A DNA stretch of 64,000 bases. Origin: Hyphococcus sp. (GTDB lineage: Bacteria; Pseudomonadota; Alphaproteobacteria; Caulobacterales; Parvularculaceae). Under the pieces are notes generated by a model. That model was not told the DNA's origin, ran no database searches, and saw only the letters and a program-made list of their open reading frames with translations. The stretch is from the NCBI GenBank assembly GCA_021776415.1, contig JAJFFY010000024.1:1-64000 (forward strand), written 5' to 3'. Position numbers and translations under genes: made by a program. Positions 42,107-50,500 of this stretch are shown here, in pieces; positions within the stretch are counted from its first letter, which is position 1, and each line of letters begins with the position of its first letter.

Positions 42107-43333
42107 TCAAGCAGCGGCGGCGGCTTGCTTTGCTGGGTTATAGATCTCGGTATTAGGATGATAGTCGGCCCAGACATACCAGAACATTTTATTGTAATGG
42201 GGAATAAGCGCCAGCTTTTGGCCCTTCATCTCGCCGTCGATACATATGCCAGCCAGGCTCCACTTTGAGCGGGTCTGGTTGTCAATGAAATGGTTTTCGC
42301 CGTCCTCCGTGAAGGTCAGCGCCTTGCCGTCTATTTTGCGGTCGAAAACCTGAATGAGGTCATTATCAAAGCCTGCCGCTATGAGGATTTCGACATCGGC
42401 GACGCGGTCATGAATAAGCGGGTTCTCGCGCGAATGATCGAGCGTGTAGGTGCGCGATTGCCCACCGATTTCAACGCCGGTGACCATGGATTTCATCGCC
42501 AGGCGTTCATCAAGGCCGTGCTTTAAGGGATAGACCATCACCGGGCTGGTGGGATCGATGACATCGGCGCGGGCGAGCAGTCTGAGGTAGAATTCGTCAC
42601 GCCATTCCTTGTGACGATACCAGACTTTAGTGTCGCCATAGAGCGACTTCCAAGTGCGCAAGCTGACCGCAATAGTTGGCGCCATGCGCAGGGCCGCTGC
42701 GCCATCGGGCGAGCCATTATGCGCCTGCACAATCGAGCATTTTGTGTTCTTCTCGTAGAAGACGAGATTGTTGGCGAGCGCGGAAGTGATGGTGATGTTC
42801 GGCGAGGCAAAGTCGTTTTCGAGCGCGAACGCCATAGAGCTATGCGCAAGAATGCAGTGGGTCATCATGAACGGGCTGTCGCCAGTGCGTTGTTCAACAA
42901 TATGCGGGCGCCGTGCGAGACGTGCGACATAGGCCCATGCAACGCCATTATCATCGATGACGCCAACGACCTCTTCGTCGGGGCCGAATTTTTCGATCGC
43001 CTCATCAACGCTCATGTAAAGCGGCTTGGTCACCGGTTGGAACAAAAACTTGGTGTGCATGAAGAAGCCAAAAACCGCGACGCCGCCAAACAGCGCCGAT
43101 GCGCCGAGCAGCAACAGCGTGATATTGCCGGCGGACAAAGCAAGCCCCCAGCTGAGCGCCATCAGCGCCGCCGCCGCGCCAGCGACCCACATCGCCTTTT
43201 GATAAATCAGCCGCGCGCCCCAGTCTTTTGCGGCGATCTTCGATGTCATCAACAACACGCCGAGCGTGCCCGGCAGTATGGCGGCTGCAAATATCAGCGC
43301 TGCTAAGATTGCGATCAGGTCCGCACCGGTCAT
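42107..43333 (-). CDS. membrane protein with DUF3179 domain
   Basis: The 408-residue protein has an N-terminal membrane region of about four helices (1-95) and a large C-terminal DUF3179-like domain. Its segments include GPDEEVVGVIDDNGVAWAYV, THCILAHSSMAFALEN, TWKSLYGDTKVWYRHKEW, RSKWSLAGICIDGEMKGQKL and WYVWADYHPNTEIY. DUF3179 has no known function; the usual cysteine pair (YCPLC type) appears here as THCILAH with one cysteine. The ATG at 43333 has GGAG upstream. It is probably co-transcribed with the aldehyde dehydrogenase. Two GTTGC-type operator sites lie upstream, so it joins the proposed regulon. Confidence 0.82.
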   Translation of the reverse strand: MTGADLIAILAALIFAAAILPGTLGVLLMTSKIAAKDWGARLIYQKAMWVAGAAAALMALSWGLALSAGNITLLLLGASALFGGVAVFGFFMHTKFLFQPVTKPLYMSVDEAIEKFGPDEEVVGVIDDNGVAWAYVARLARRPHIVEQRTGDSPFMMTHCILAHSSMAFALENDFASPNITITSALANNLVFYEKNTKCSIVQAHNGSPDGAAALRMAPTIAVSLRTWKSLYGDTKVWYRHKEWRDEFYLRLLARADVIDPTSPVMVYPLKHGLDERLAMKSMVTGVEIGGQSRTYTLDHSRENPLIHDRVADVEILIAAGFDNDLIQVFDRKIDGKALTFTEDGENHFIDNQTRSKWSLAGICIDGEMKGQKLALIPHYNKMFWYVWADYHPNTEIYNPAKQAAAAA

Positions 43334-43418
43334 GGTCACTGCTCCTCGAGATTATCATTCCTTGAACCGATTCCCGGAATTTGGCGCCCCGCCATTGGGA
43401 GAGATTCAAGTTGCTTTA

Positions 43419-43432
43419 GATGCATCAGCAAC
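43419..43432 (-). promoter_or_regulatory. GTTGC-type operator (site f) before the DUF3179 gene
   Basis: Read on the minus strand, the site is GTTGCTGATGCATC followed by TAAA, matching the motif plus TAAA at 14112-14129 closely. It lies about 86 bases upstream of the DUF3179 start codon. The surrounding GCATCAG-TTG-CTGATGC is itself a perfect inverted repeat. Confidence 0.5.
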
Positions 43433-43505
43433 TGATGCTTGAAATTCACAATAGGAAAAATTGAAACAAAATGATCCCATTAAGCGGAGATTGTAGGCGA
43501 TTTAC

Positions 43506-43519
43506 GTTGCGGATGCAAC
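43506..43519 (-). promoter_or_regulatory. GTTGC-type operator (site g), near-perfect palindrome
   Basis: On the minus strand this reads GTTGCATCCGCAAC followed by GTAAAT. The arms GTTGC and GCAAC are perfectly inverted with four bases between them. It is the most symmetric copy of the motif and lies 87 bases upstream of site f, in the 225-base gap between the DUF3179 gene and the Tat-exported HD-fold gene. Confidence 0.5.
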
Positions 43520-43558
43520 AATAAATGAGCTGGAATCTCCACACCGCCTATGGGCTGG

Positions 43559-44353
43559 TCAGAGCGGCCGTTCGGGATTGAGGAGGGTGCGCCACATATG
43601 TGCTGAGGGGCTGTTGTCGAAGCCGAGCCCCTCTGCGGGCTGGCGCCAGTTGCGACCGATAATGTCGGTGAACTGGTCGATATCCGGCGCCGGGCCGGGG
43701 GTGAATCCGTAAGTATCGTTGAGCGTAATCATCCGCGCTTCCATATACCAGCGATGCTCGCGGGCATGTTCATAGGCGTGTTGGATATAGGGTTCGGGCT
43801 CATAGTCTTTGCCGAAGACGCAATGGTAAAGTTCGGGATATTCATAGCCGGCCTCAGTGTCGGCATAAAATCGCAACGCCTGATGGTGGCGAACGCCCCA
43901 TGTGACGCGCTCGTCAACATAGGGCGCGATGAGGTCCGCGCCCCACCATGCATGATCGGTTTTGATCAAGTTGATAACGATATCGTGAACCAGCGAGGCG
44001 ATGATGTTGCGCTCGGGCTGGCCCTCGCTCAACGCATGCGCCGCGCTTTTAAGGCAATGAGAGACGGTAGGCTCTGAAAAGCGCCGCTTGAAAAAATCGA
44101 TCAGCGTCGGGCGCTCGGGCATTTTGTATAGCGCGGGCACAATAGTTTTGTCGAAAACCTGGCCGGCGCCCCGGCGCACATCGCGGCCAACTTTGATGAT
44201 ATCGATTTCAGAACATTCGGGACCAAACATCGCCTGATCCATCAGCTCATGTTCGAGCGCATCGGCAAGCGCTTCGGCCGGCAGGACGGCGATGGCGGAT
44301 GCGCCGCCGAGCCGGGTCAACAATGCCCGCCGATTGATGGTCAGTTCTGGCAT
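43559..44353 (-). CDS. Tat-exported HD-domain-like protein
   Basis: The 264-residue protein has a twin-arginine signal (INRRALLTRLGGASAIAVLP) and a helical domain with HD-superfamily ligands: His99, the pair His123-Asp124 in SLVHDIV, His134 in TDHAWWGADL, and His156/His157 in RHHQALRFY. The spacing resembles the PhnZ/myo-inositol-oxygenase group of di-iron oxygenases as well as HD phosphohydrolases. Tat export suits a metal centre loaded in the cytoplasm. A GAGG site eight bases upstream supports the ATG at 44353. It is divergent from the LysR gene and upstream of DUF3179 on the same strand. Oxygenase function is inferred. Confidence 0.75.
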   Translation of the reverse strand: MPELTINRRALLTRLGGASAIAVLPAEALADALEHELMDQAMFGPECSEIDIIKVGRDVRRGAGQVFDKTIVPALYKMPERPTLIDFFKRRFSEPTVSHCLKSAAHALSEGQPERNIIASLVHDIVINLIKTDHAWWGADLIAPYVDERVTWGVRHHQALRFYADTEAGYEYPELYHCVFGKDYEPEPYIQHAYEHAREHRWYMEARMITLNDTYGFTPGPAPDIDQFTDIIGRNWRQPAEGLGFDNSPSAHMWRTLLNPERPL

Positions 44354-44503
44354 GGGGATTTTCCTCTTCGCACGAATATTCATTTCTATCATAGCCTGTT
44401 TTATCGAAGAATGGCGAGTTTGCTCATATAGATTTTAGACCTGGCGTTATCGCTTATAGTTTAACGTTTATCGCTCTAGCCTATGGTCAGGCAAATTTAA
44501 AAG

Positions 44504-44522
44504 GTATAAGAATTTGTTATAC
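44504..44522. promoter_or_regulatory. LysR-type operator (T-N11-A box)
   Basis: GTATAA (44504-44509), seven bases, then TTATAC (44517-44522) form a perfect six-base inverted repeat. It contains the T-N11-A spacing typical of LysR-type regulators. It lies 31 bases before the LysR start, where autoregulation and control of the divergent Tat-HD gene would be expected. Confidence 0.6.
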
Positions 44523-44553
44523 ATAATCTTTTCACCAGAGTAGGGCGGTTCTG

Positions 44554-45771
44554 TTGCGCGTCAATCTTCGACATTTTTATTGCTTTTGCGAGGTTGCGCG
44601 GCGCAACAGCATTAACGGCGCTTCGCCGCATGTGCATCTGTCGCAACCGGCGATCACCCAGGCGATCGCCAAGCTGGAAGTCGAGCTTGGCGCGACGCTC
44701 TTTGTACGGCGCAGCTCGGGGATGTTTGTCACTGAGGCTGGAGAAATCTTCCTTCACCGGGTGAGGCGCGCGCTGGATTATATTGAGACCGGCGGGCGTG
44801 AGACTTTGAAAATTGCGCAAAAGGATAAGGAGCGCGGCTTTGAAAACTTTCACCGGCTGATGACGGCCGCGCAACTCAATGCGCTGATTGCTGTTGTTGA
44901 GACCGGAAATTTCAGCCTTGCCGCGCGCCAGACCGGCGTATCGCAACCGTCGATCCATCGCCGCGCGCGCGATCTTGAAGCGTTGTCGGGGGTGACGCTG
45001 TTTGAGAAGGACCGCTCCGGCATTCGTCCGACCGCGACGGCGCGTATTTTAGTGCGCGCGGCAAAGCTTGCCTTTTCAGAAATCGAGCTTGGACGCAGTG
45101 AGCTAAACGCGCTGAACGGCCGCGAGACCGGCAGGCTGACCATTGGCGCGATGTCGCTGGCGCGCGCCTATATTTTGCCGAAAACCCTGCCGGCCTATAC
45201 GCGGGAATTTCCGAGCCATCGCATTTCCATCGTCGATGGGCCTTATGATCAGCTGCTTGCGGGCTTGCGCCATGGCGATATCGATATTTTGATCGGCGCT
45301 GCGCGCAAGCCGGCGCCGATCGACGACATCGTCCAGGAGCCGTTATTTAAAGACCCGCTGGCGATTATGATGCGCCGGGGCCATCCACTGGCGAAGCGCA
45401 AATCTGTATCAGCCGCCGAGCTTGCGCGTTATCCATGGATCATCGCGCGCGCCGGCGCGCCGTTGCGGGCGCGGTTTGAAGAACTTTTTAAAACCAAACG
45501 CGCCGGCGCGCCGGACCAAACCATACAATGCAATTCATTCGCAGCTATCCGCGGTCTGCTGCTGGAGAGCGACGCGGTGACGTTGTTGTCGCCGCATCAG
45601 GCGCATTACGAAATTGAAGCCGGTCTTTTAAAAGCGTTGCCGCATCCGCAAGGCAATGTCGCGCGTGATATTGCCGCAACCGTGCGTCGCGACTGGGCGC
45701 CAACGCATGCGCAAAAGCGCTTTATGGAGCTTTTGAAAACGCCGGATCTCGTTGCGGCGCAAGCAAAATAA
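44554..45771 (+). CDS. LysR-type regulator with two tandem HTH domains
   Basis: The 405-residue protein is about 100 residues longer than a normal LysR regulator (about 300). It has two complete LysR winged-helix units: residues 4-63, with HVHLSQPAITQAIAKLEVEL and GATLFVRRSSGMFVTEAGE, and residues 104-163, with QTGVSQPSIHRRARDLEALS and GVTLFEKDRSGIRPTATAR. The substrate-binding domain follows from about 195 (GRLTIGAMSLARAYILPKTL). A charged linker joins the two HTH units. The start is TTG. It lies between pobA and the Tat-HD gene, so it may control aromatic degradation. Confidence 0.9.
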   Translation: MRVNLRHFYCFCEVARRNSINGASPHVHLSQPAITQAIAKLEVELGATLFVRRSSGMFVTEAGEIFLHRVRRALDYIETGGRETLKIAQKDKERGFENFHRLMTAAQLNALIAVVETGNFSLAARQTGVSQPSIHRRARDLEALSGVTLFEKDRSGIRPTATARILVRAAKLAFSEIELGRSELNALNGRETGRLTIGAMSLARAYILPKTLPAYTREFPSHRISIVDGPYDQLLAGLRHGDIDILIGAARKPAPIDDIVQEPLFKDPLAIMMRRGHPLAKRKSVSAAELARYPWIIARAGAPLRARFEELFKTKRAGAPDQTIQCNSFAAIRGLLLESDAVTLLSPHQAHYEIEAGLLKALPHPQGNVARDIAATVRRDWAPTHAQKRFMELLKTPDLVAAQAK

Positions 45772-45804
45772 ACCACAAAACTAAATTGGCAATATTCCCA
45801 AATT

Positions 45805-45824
45805 GAATAGGGGGTCAGCTATTC
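45805..45824. promoter_or_regulatory. inverted repeat upstream of pobA
   Basis: GAATAG (45805-45810) and CTATTC (45819-45824) form a perfect six-base inverted repeat spaced by eight bases, in the 190-base region between the LysR gene and pobA. It is a candidate regulator site for pobA; the regulator is not identified. Confidence 0.4.
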
Positions 45825-45959
45825 GAATTCGGTTTTAAGGGCGCCGGTGCGCTATTGGTGTGACAGGCAAAGCCCTCGCGCAGAACTTTTGCGCTGCGCA
45901 GTCAGGCACAATCAGGCTGGCCAAGTTGGCAGGGCCAGGTGGGCAGAGAAGGAATTTGA

Positions 45960-47144
<1,185 letters not shown>

Positions 47145-47185
47145 GCGCGGTTTAGGGGAGCGAACGAGTTCTGTTCGTGGCGTCC

Positions 47186-47315
47186 AGAGCCCCCTTCGAC
47201 CGCTTCGCGGCCACTTCCCCCGTAAACGGGGGAAGAAAAGAGTACGCTGCACGCGCAACCTAATTCCTCCCCCGTTTACGGGGGAGCTGTCACCGAAGGT
47301 GACGGAGGGGGCTCT
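47186..47315. repeat. palindromic intergenic repeat, family 3
   Basis: AGAGCCCCC near 47186 is inverted by GGGGGCTCT ending at 47315. Inside are two strong hairpins, CTTCCCCCGTAAACGGGGGA ending AG (47214-47235) and CTCCCCCGTTTACGGGGGAG (47267-47286), which are also related to each other. Only one copy occurs in the window. It follows pobA and could end its transcript. Confidence 0.75.
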
Positions 47316-47877
47316 TGAGCCCAATAAATCCAAACAACCACAACACGAATCGAATCTTCGATTTTGCAACCCTGAGAGGGTAGTTGGCCATAGTTCGCGC
47401 TGACCGTTTGCGAAGCAAACGCAGCGGCGCGGACATGCCTTTTTCCTTTTTGGTACGCCGCATGCGACATATTCTCTGCCAAAGTTGTTTCTTTAGTCTA
47501 GATTTCTCGTGCAACGTGTATGGCGTAAGGCTTTGGTTGTGCAAAATCGTCAAATGGGGCCCCAACCCCATTTAACTGGTGAAAAGTTATCCTCACCGAT
47601 TCCTGCGGCCTTATACTCCTGCCCAATCCGGATATGGAATGTGCTGTCGTGGCCATTTTTCTAAGATCCGGGAATTGCGATCGTAGGAGTAAACCTGATG
47701 CAGTGCATCCAGATGCAGCGAGTAAAAACATCCCGGCGACAGGCGTCGCCATCAATGAAGGCGGCGATCTCGGGTAAAAATGTTGGACCACATTCCGCTG
47801 CAGGCCGCGTGGTTACAGGGCTTGCAAAAGACGCGAAGGTCTTCCTACGGCGCCGAAACTTGAATGCTCAAGAGAAC
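47316..47877. other. long intergenic region without a recognisable gene
   Basis: This stretch of 562 bases between the family-3 repeat and the aldo/keto reductase shows no convincing gene. Short overlapping minus-strand frames exist but lack ribosome sites and family resemblance. A hairpin, AAATGGGG (47552-47559) with CCCCATTT (47566-47573), stands out, as does a GATGCAGTGCATC palindrome at 47697-47709. Confidence 0.5.
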
Positions 47878-48921
47878 CTACGGGCAGGGGTTTTGCAGGC
47901 GGCCGTGCAATTCGTTCACGGCGCGCTCCATCTCGTTGCTCCATTTGACCTCAAGCGAGGAAAAAACAACCTCAAGCTGGTCCATGCCGTTGGCGCCGAA
48001 GATGTTCGAGGTGACAAATTTCCGTGTGGTGACAAATTGCAGGGCGAAGGCGGCGGGGTCGGTATCGAACTCTCGGGCGAGTTTGACATAGGCGCTGATC
48101 GCTTGTTCGGCGAGCGGTGTCTGGTAGCGTTCAAGCCGGCCAAACATGGCGCCGCGCGAGCCTTCGGGCTTGCCGCCGTCAAGATATTTCCCGGTCAGCG
48201 CGCCCTGGCCGAGGGGAGAGTAGGCCAGCAAGCCGACATTTTCCTCGAACGCGATTTCCGCAAGGCCGGTCTCGAATGTGCGGTTAACAAGACTGTAGGC
48301 GTTCTGGATCGAGGCCATGCGGGGCAGGGAGCTGTCTTGTGCGGCGGCGATAAATTTCATCACGCCAAAGGGCGTTTCATTGGAAAGCCCCACATGGCGG
48401 ATTTTCCCCGCCGCTGCCAGCTCGCCAAGTGCGCTGAGGGTCTCTTCAAAGGCGACACGGTCTTCATCGGAATGGAGATAACCTTCGCGCGCCGCGCCAA
48501 AGTTTTGCACCGGCCGGTCCGGCCAATGCAGTTGATAGAGATCGATATAGTCCGTTTGCAGATTTTTGAGACTGCGCTCGACAGCGGCGAAGATCTGTTG
48601 GCGGTTAAGCCGCGTCATCTCACCGTCTCTAAGCCACGTCATCGGCGATCGCCCGGCAATTTTTGTCGCCAGGATGATGGCGTCGCGATTGTCCTTTGCC
48701 GCCATCCAGCGCCCAACAATGCGCTCGGATTCTCCCTGGGTCTCAGGCTTCGGCGGTACGGTGTAGAGCTCGGCGGTGTCGAAGAAATTGATCCCGCGAT
48801 CAATGCAGGCGTCCATCTGCGCAAAGGCGTCAGCTTCGGATATTTGCTCGCCAAACATCATCGTCCCGAGGCAAAGGGCGGGCACATCCAGATCGGTGCG
48901 TCCAAGGCGGCGTTTTTCCAT
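47878..48921 (-). CDS. aldo/keto reductase (Tas/YghZ-like)
   Basis: The 347-residue protein is a TIM-barrel aldo/keto reductase. The N-terminal strand MEKRRLGRTDLDVPALCLGT, GINFFDTAELY with the catalytic Asp-Tyr, the lysine in AIILATKIAG, LYQLHWPD with the catalytic histidine, and IRHVGLSNETPFGV are all present. These enzymes reduce aldehydes or ketones with NADPH. The length and the NYSL-type block AYSLVNRTFE suggest the Tas/YghZ group. The ATG at 48921 is the family start; the frame stays open far upstream without signal. A large plus-strand frame over this gene is its shadow. It is divergent from the next gene. Confidence 0.92.
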   Translation of the reverse strand: MEKRRLGRTDLDVPALCLGTMMFGEQISEADAFAQMDACIDRGINFFDTAELYTVPPKPETQGESERIVGRWMAAKDNRDAIILATKIAGRSPMTWLRDGEMTRLNRQQIFAAVERSLKNLQTDYIDLYQLHWPDRPVQNFGAAREGYLHSDEDRVAFEETLSALGELAAAGKIRHVGLSNETPFGVMKFIAAAQDSSLPRMASIQNAYSLVNRTFETGLAEIAFEENVGLLAYSPLGQGALTGKYLDGGKPEGSRGAMFGRLERYQTPLAEQAISAYVKLAREFDTDPAAFALQFVTTRKFVTSNIFGANGMDQLEVVFSSLEVKWSNEMERAVNELHGRLQNPCP

Positions 48922-49038
48922 GTTTGGCTCCCGGCAAAAGTGAGCCAGTGTAATGGCTTGGGCGGGGGCGAAAGACAATCGGTTGAAAGTGTTGGCTGCA
49001 ACCACCATCTTTTTGACAAAGCAGTTTGAGGAGCAGCA

Positions 49039-49584
49039 ATGAAAACCACGCGCAAGGCAAAGGCGGCGCTGCTGGCGGCAGGATCGTTGCTCGCATCTGT
49101 TGCCGCATTGGCGCCAGCCCATGCCGCCGATTTTGACGCCGCCGCCTATCCGGCGGTGGTCGAAGCCTCCATCACCGCAGCCGCGCTCGATCATGGCGAC
49201 AGCCAGACCATGAGCCCGGCGAGCCGCATCGCCTGGCTTGCGGCCGCGGCTGGCGTGCTCGCAGGGCTAATCAAACTGATCGGCGCGAAGAAAATTGCAC
49301 GGGTCGCCAGACAGACCGCGAGCAAAGCCGCGGAAGTCACCGGCGGCGCAGTAAAAGCTGTGGCGCGCACTGTCGCCTCGCCATTGCGCTTTGGCGCGCT
49401 CATCGCCGGGCTCGCTTTATTCGCGCTGACCGGCGTCGGGCTTTACGATATTGAGTGGATCGGCGGGCTTATCGCCGGCGCGGCCATTGCCGGCGTTTCC
49501 GCTTATGGCCTGATGAAGGCGCGTATGTCCTTGAAAAGACAGCCCGTACGGGCTCGCAAAGAGGATATGGTAAACAGAAATTAA
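49039..49584 (+). CDS. membrane protein of unknown function
   Basis: The 181-residue product begins with a signal peptide or membrane anchor (AALLAAGSLLASVAALAPAH). It then has a hydrophobic segment (IAWLAAAAGVLAGLIKLIGA), an Ala/Lys-rich linker and two more hydrophobic segments near residues 113-130 and 138-155. It ends in a basic tail. I recognise no family. AGGAG sits five bases before the ATG, so translation is well supported. It is monocistronic and followed by two hairpins. Confidence 0.65.
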   Translation: MKTTRKAKAALLAAGSLLASVAALAPAHAADFDAAAYPAVVEASITAAALDHGDSQTMSPASRIAWLAAAAGVLAGLIKLIGAKKIARVARQTASKAAEVTGGAVKAVARTVASPLRFGALIAGLALFALTGVGLYDIEWIGGLIAGAAIAGVSAYGLMKARMSLKRQPVRARKEDMVNRN

Positions 49585-49602
49585 TCAATAACTTCATGTA
49601 AT

Positions 49603-49630
49603 TAAGACTGTTATTGAAGGTTCAGTCTTA
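49603..49630 (+). terminator. hairpin after the membrane protein gene
   Basis: TAAGACTG (49603-49610) and CAGTCTTA (49623-49630) form a perfect eight-base stem with a 12-base loop, 18 bases after the stop codon, followed by TTTCC. The stem is AT-containing and the T-run short, so termination may be weak. Confidence 0.5.
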
Positions 49631-49731
49631 TTTCCGCCCCATTCGGCCTCTATCTAATAATCCTCAAGAGCGGCGCTAAGTTCCGCCCATATTTTTCGTC
49701 CCCGCACTGCCCCTTGCACGACGCCCCCCTG

Positions 49732-49759
49732 ATAAACCCCGCCTTCGGGCGGGGTTTAT
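49732..49759 (+). terminator. strong rho-independent terminator
   Basis: ATAAACCCCGCC (49732-49743), a TTCG tetraloop, and GGCGGGGTTTAT (49748-49759) form a perfect 12-base stem followed by TCTTTTC. It lies about 150 bases after the membrane protein gene and ahead of rpe. It looks functional in the plus direction; reading the other way, the flank is poor in T. Confidence 0.85.
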
Positions 49760-49833
49760 TCTTTTCAAATTTGTGGCGATTTAATCGCCCTGATTCTTGC
49801 GCATGAAAGCCGCATCACGATACGTCTCTCGCC

Positions 49834-50496
49834 ATGAACCCTTTGCGTATTGCCCCGTCCATTCTCGCCGCCGATTTTGCCCGCTTGGGCGCTGAAGTTG
49901 AGGCGGTCACCGTCGCCGGCGCCGATTTTATTCATATCGATGTCATGGACGGGCATTTTGCGCCCAACCTCACCATGGGACCGGCGGTGGTGGCGGCGAT
50001 CCGGCCGGCGACCAAACTACCCTTCGATGTGCATTTGATGCTGTCGCCAGTGGACCCTTTTATCGAGGCATTCGCGCAGGCCGGGGCCAATATTTTGACC
50101 GTGCATCCGGAAGCCGGCCCGCATCTTCATCGCACTGTTCAGCGCATCAAAGCGGCGGGGGCGAAGGCTGGCGCCGCGCTCAATCCGGCGACCCCGGTCG
50201 CGGCGCTGGAGCCGATCCTTGATGAGTTGGATCTGGTGCTGGTGATGTCGGTCAATCCGGGTTTTGGCGGTCAGAAATTTATCTCTTCGCAACTAAGAAA
50301 AATCGAATTGCTTCGCGAGCTGATTAATCACAGCGGCAAGGATATTATGCTCGAGGTCGACGGCGGCATTGACCCGCGGACCGCGCCGCAAGCAATTGCA
50401 GCGGGCGCTGACGTGCTGGTCGCCGGCTCGGCGGTATTTCACGGCGGGGCGGATAGTTACGCCGCGAACATCCGCGCGTTGAGAGGGCAACCCTAA
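49834..50496 (+). CDS. rpe: ribulose-phosphate 3-epimerase
   Basis: The 220-residue TIM-barrel enzyme interconverts ribulose 5-phosphate and xylulose 5-phosphate in the pentose phosphate pathway. Signatures are [14 protein letters not shown] at the N-terminus, [19 protein letters not shown] with metal-binding His and the catalytic Asp, the mid-barrel [32 protein letters not shown], and [20 protein letters not shown]. It is a full-length copy. The next gene starts four bases after its stop, so the two are co-transcribed. This cluster, continuing to purH, is a common alphaproteobacterial gene order. Confidence 0.96.
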   Translation: MNPLRIAPSILAADFARLGAEVEAVTVAGADFIHIDVMDGHFAPNLTMGPAVVAAIRPATKLPFDVHLMLSPVDPFIEAFAQAGANILTVHPEAGPHLHRTVQRIKAAGAKAGAALNPATPVAALEPILDELDLVLVMSVNPGFGGQKFISSQLRKIELLRELINHSGKDIMLEVDGGIDPRTAPQAIAAGADVLVAGSAVFHGGADSYAANIRALRGQP

Positions 50497-50500
50497 GTCG

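Noticed and set aside
47290-47791. Two short overlapping minus-strand frames after pobA
   Set aside because: They overlap each other, one runs into the repeat, neither has a ribosome site and neither resembles a known protein or transposase fragment.
48991-49002. GTTGGCTGCAAC as another copy of the shared operator
   Set aside because: The half-sites have the wrong spacing and the genes on either side do not fit the catabolic set.
47698-49029. Plus-strand open frame of 443 codons
   Set aside because: It lies opposite the aldo/keto reductase gene, whose motifs are complete. The translated sequence has no family resemblance and no ribosome site.
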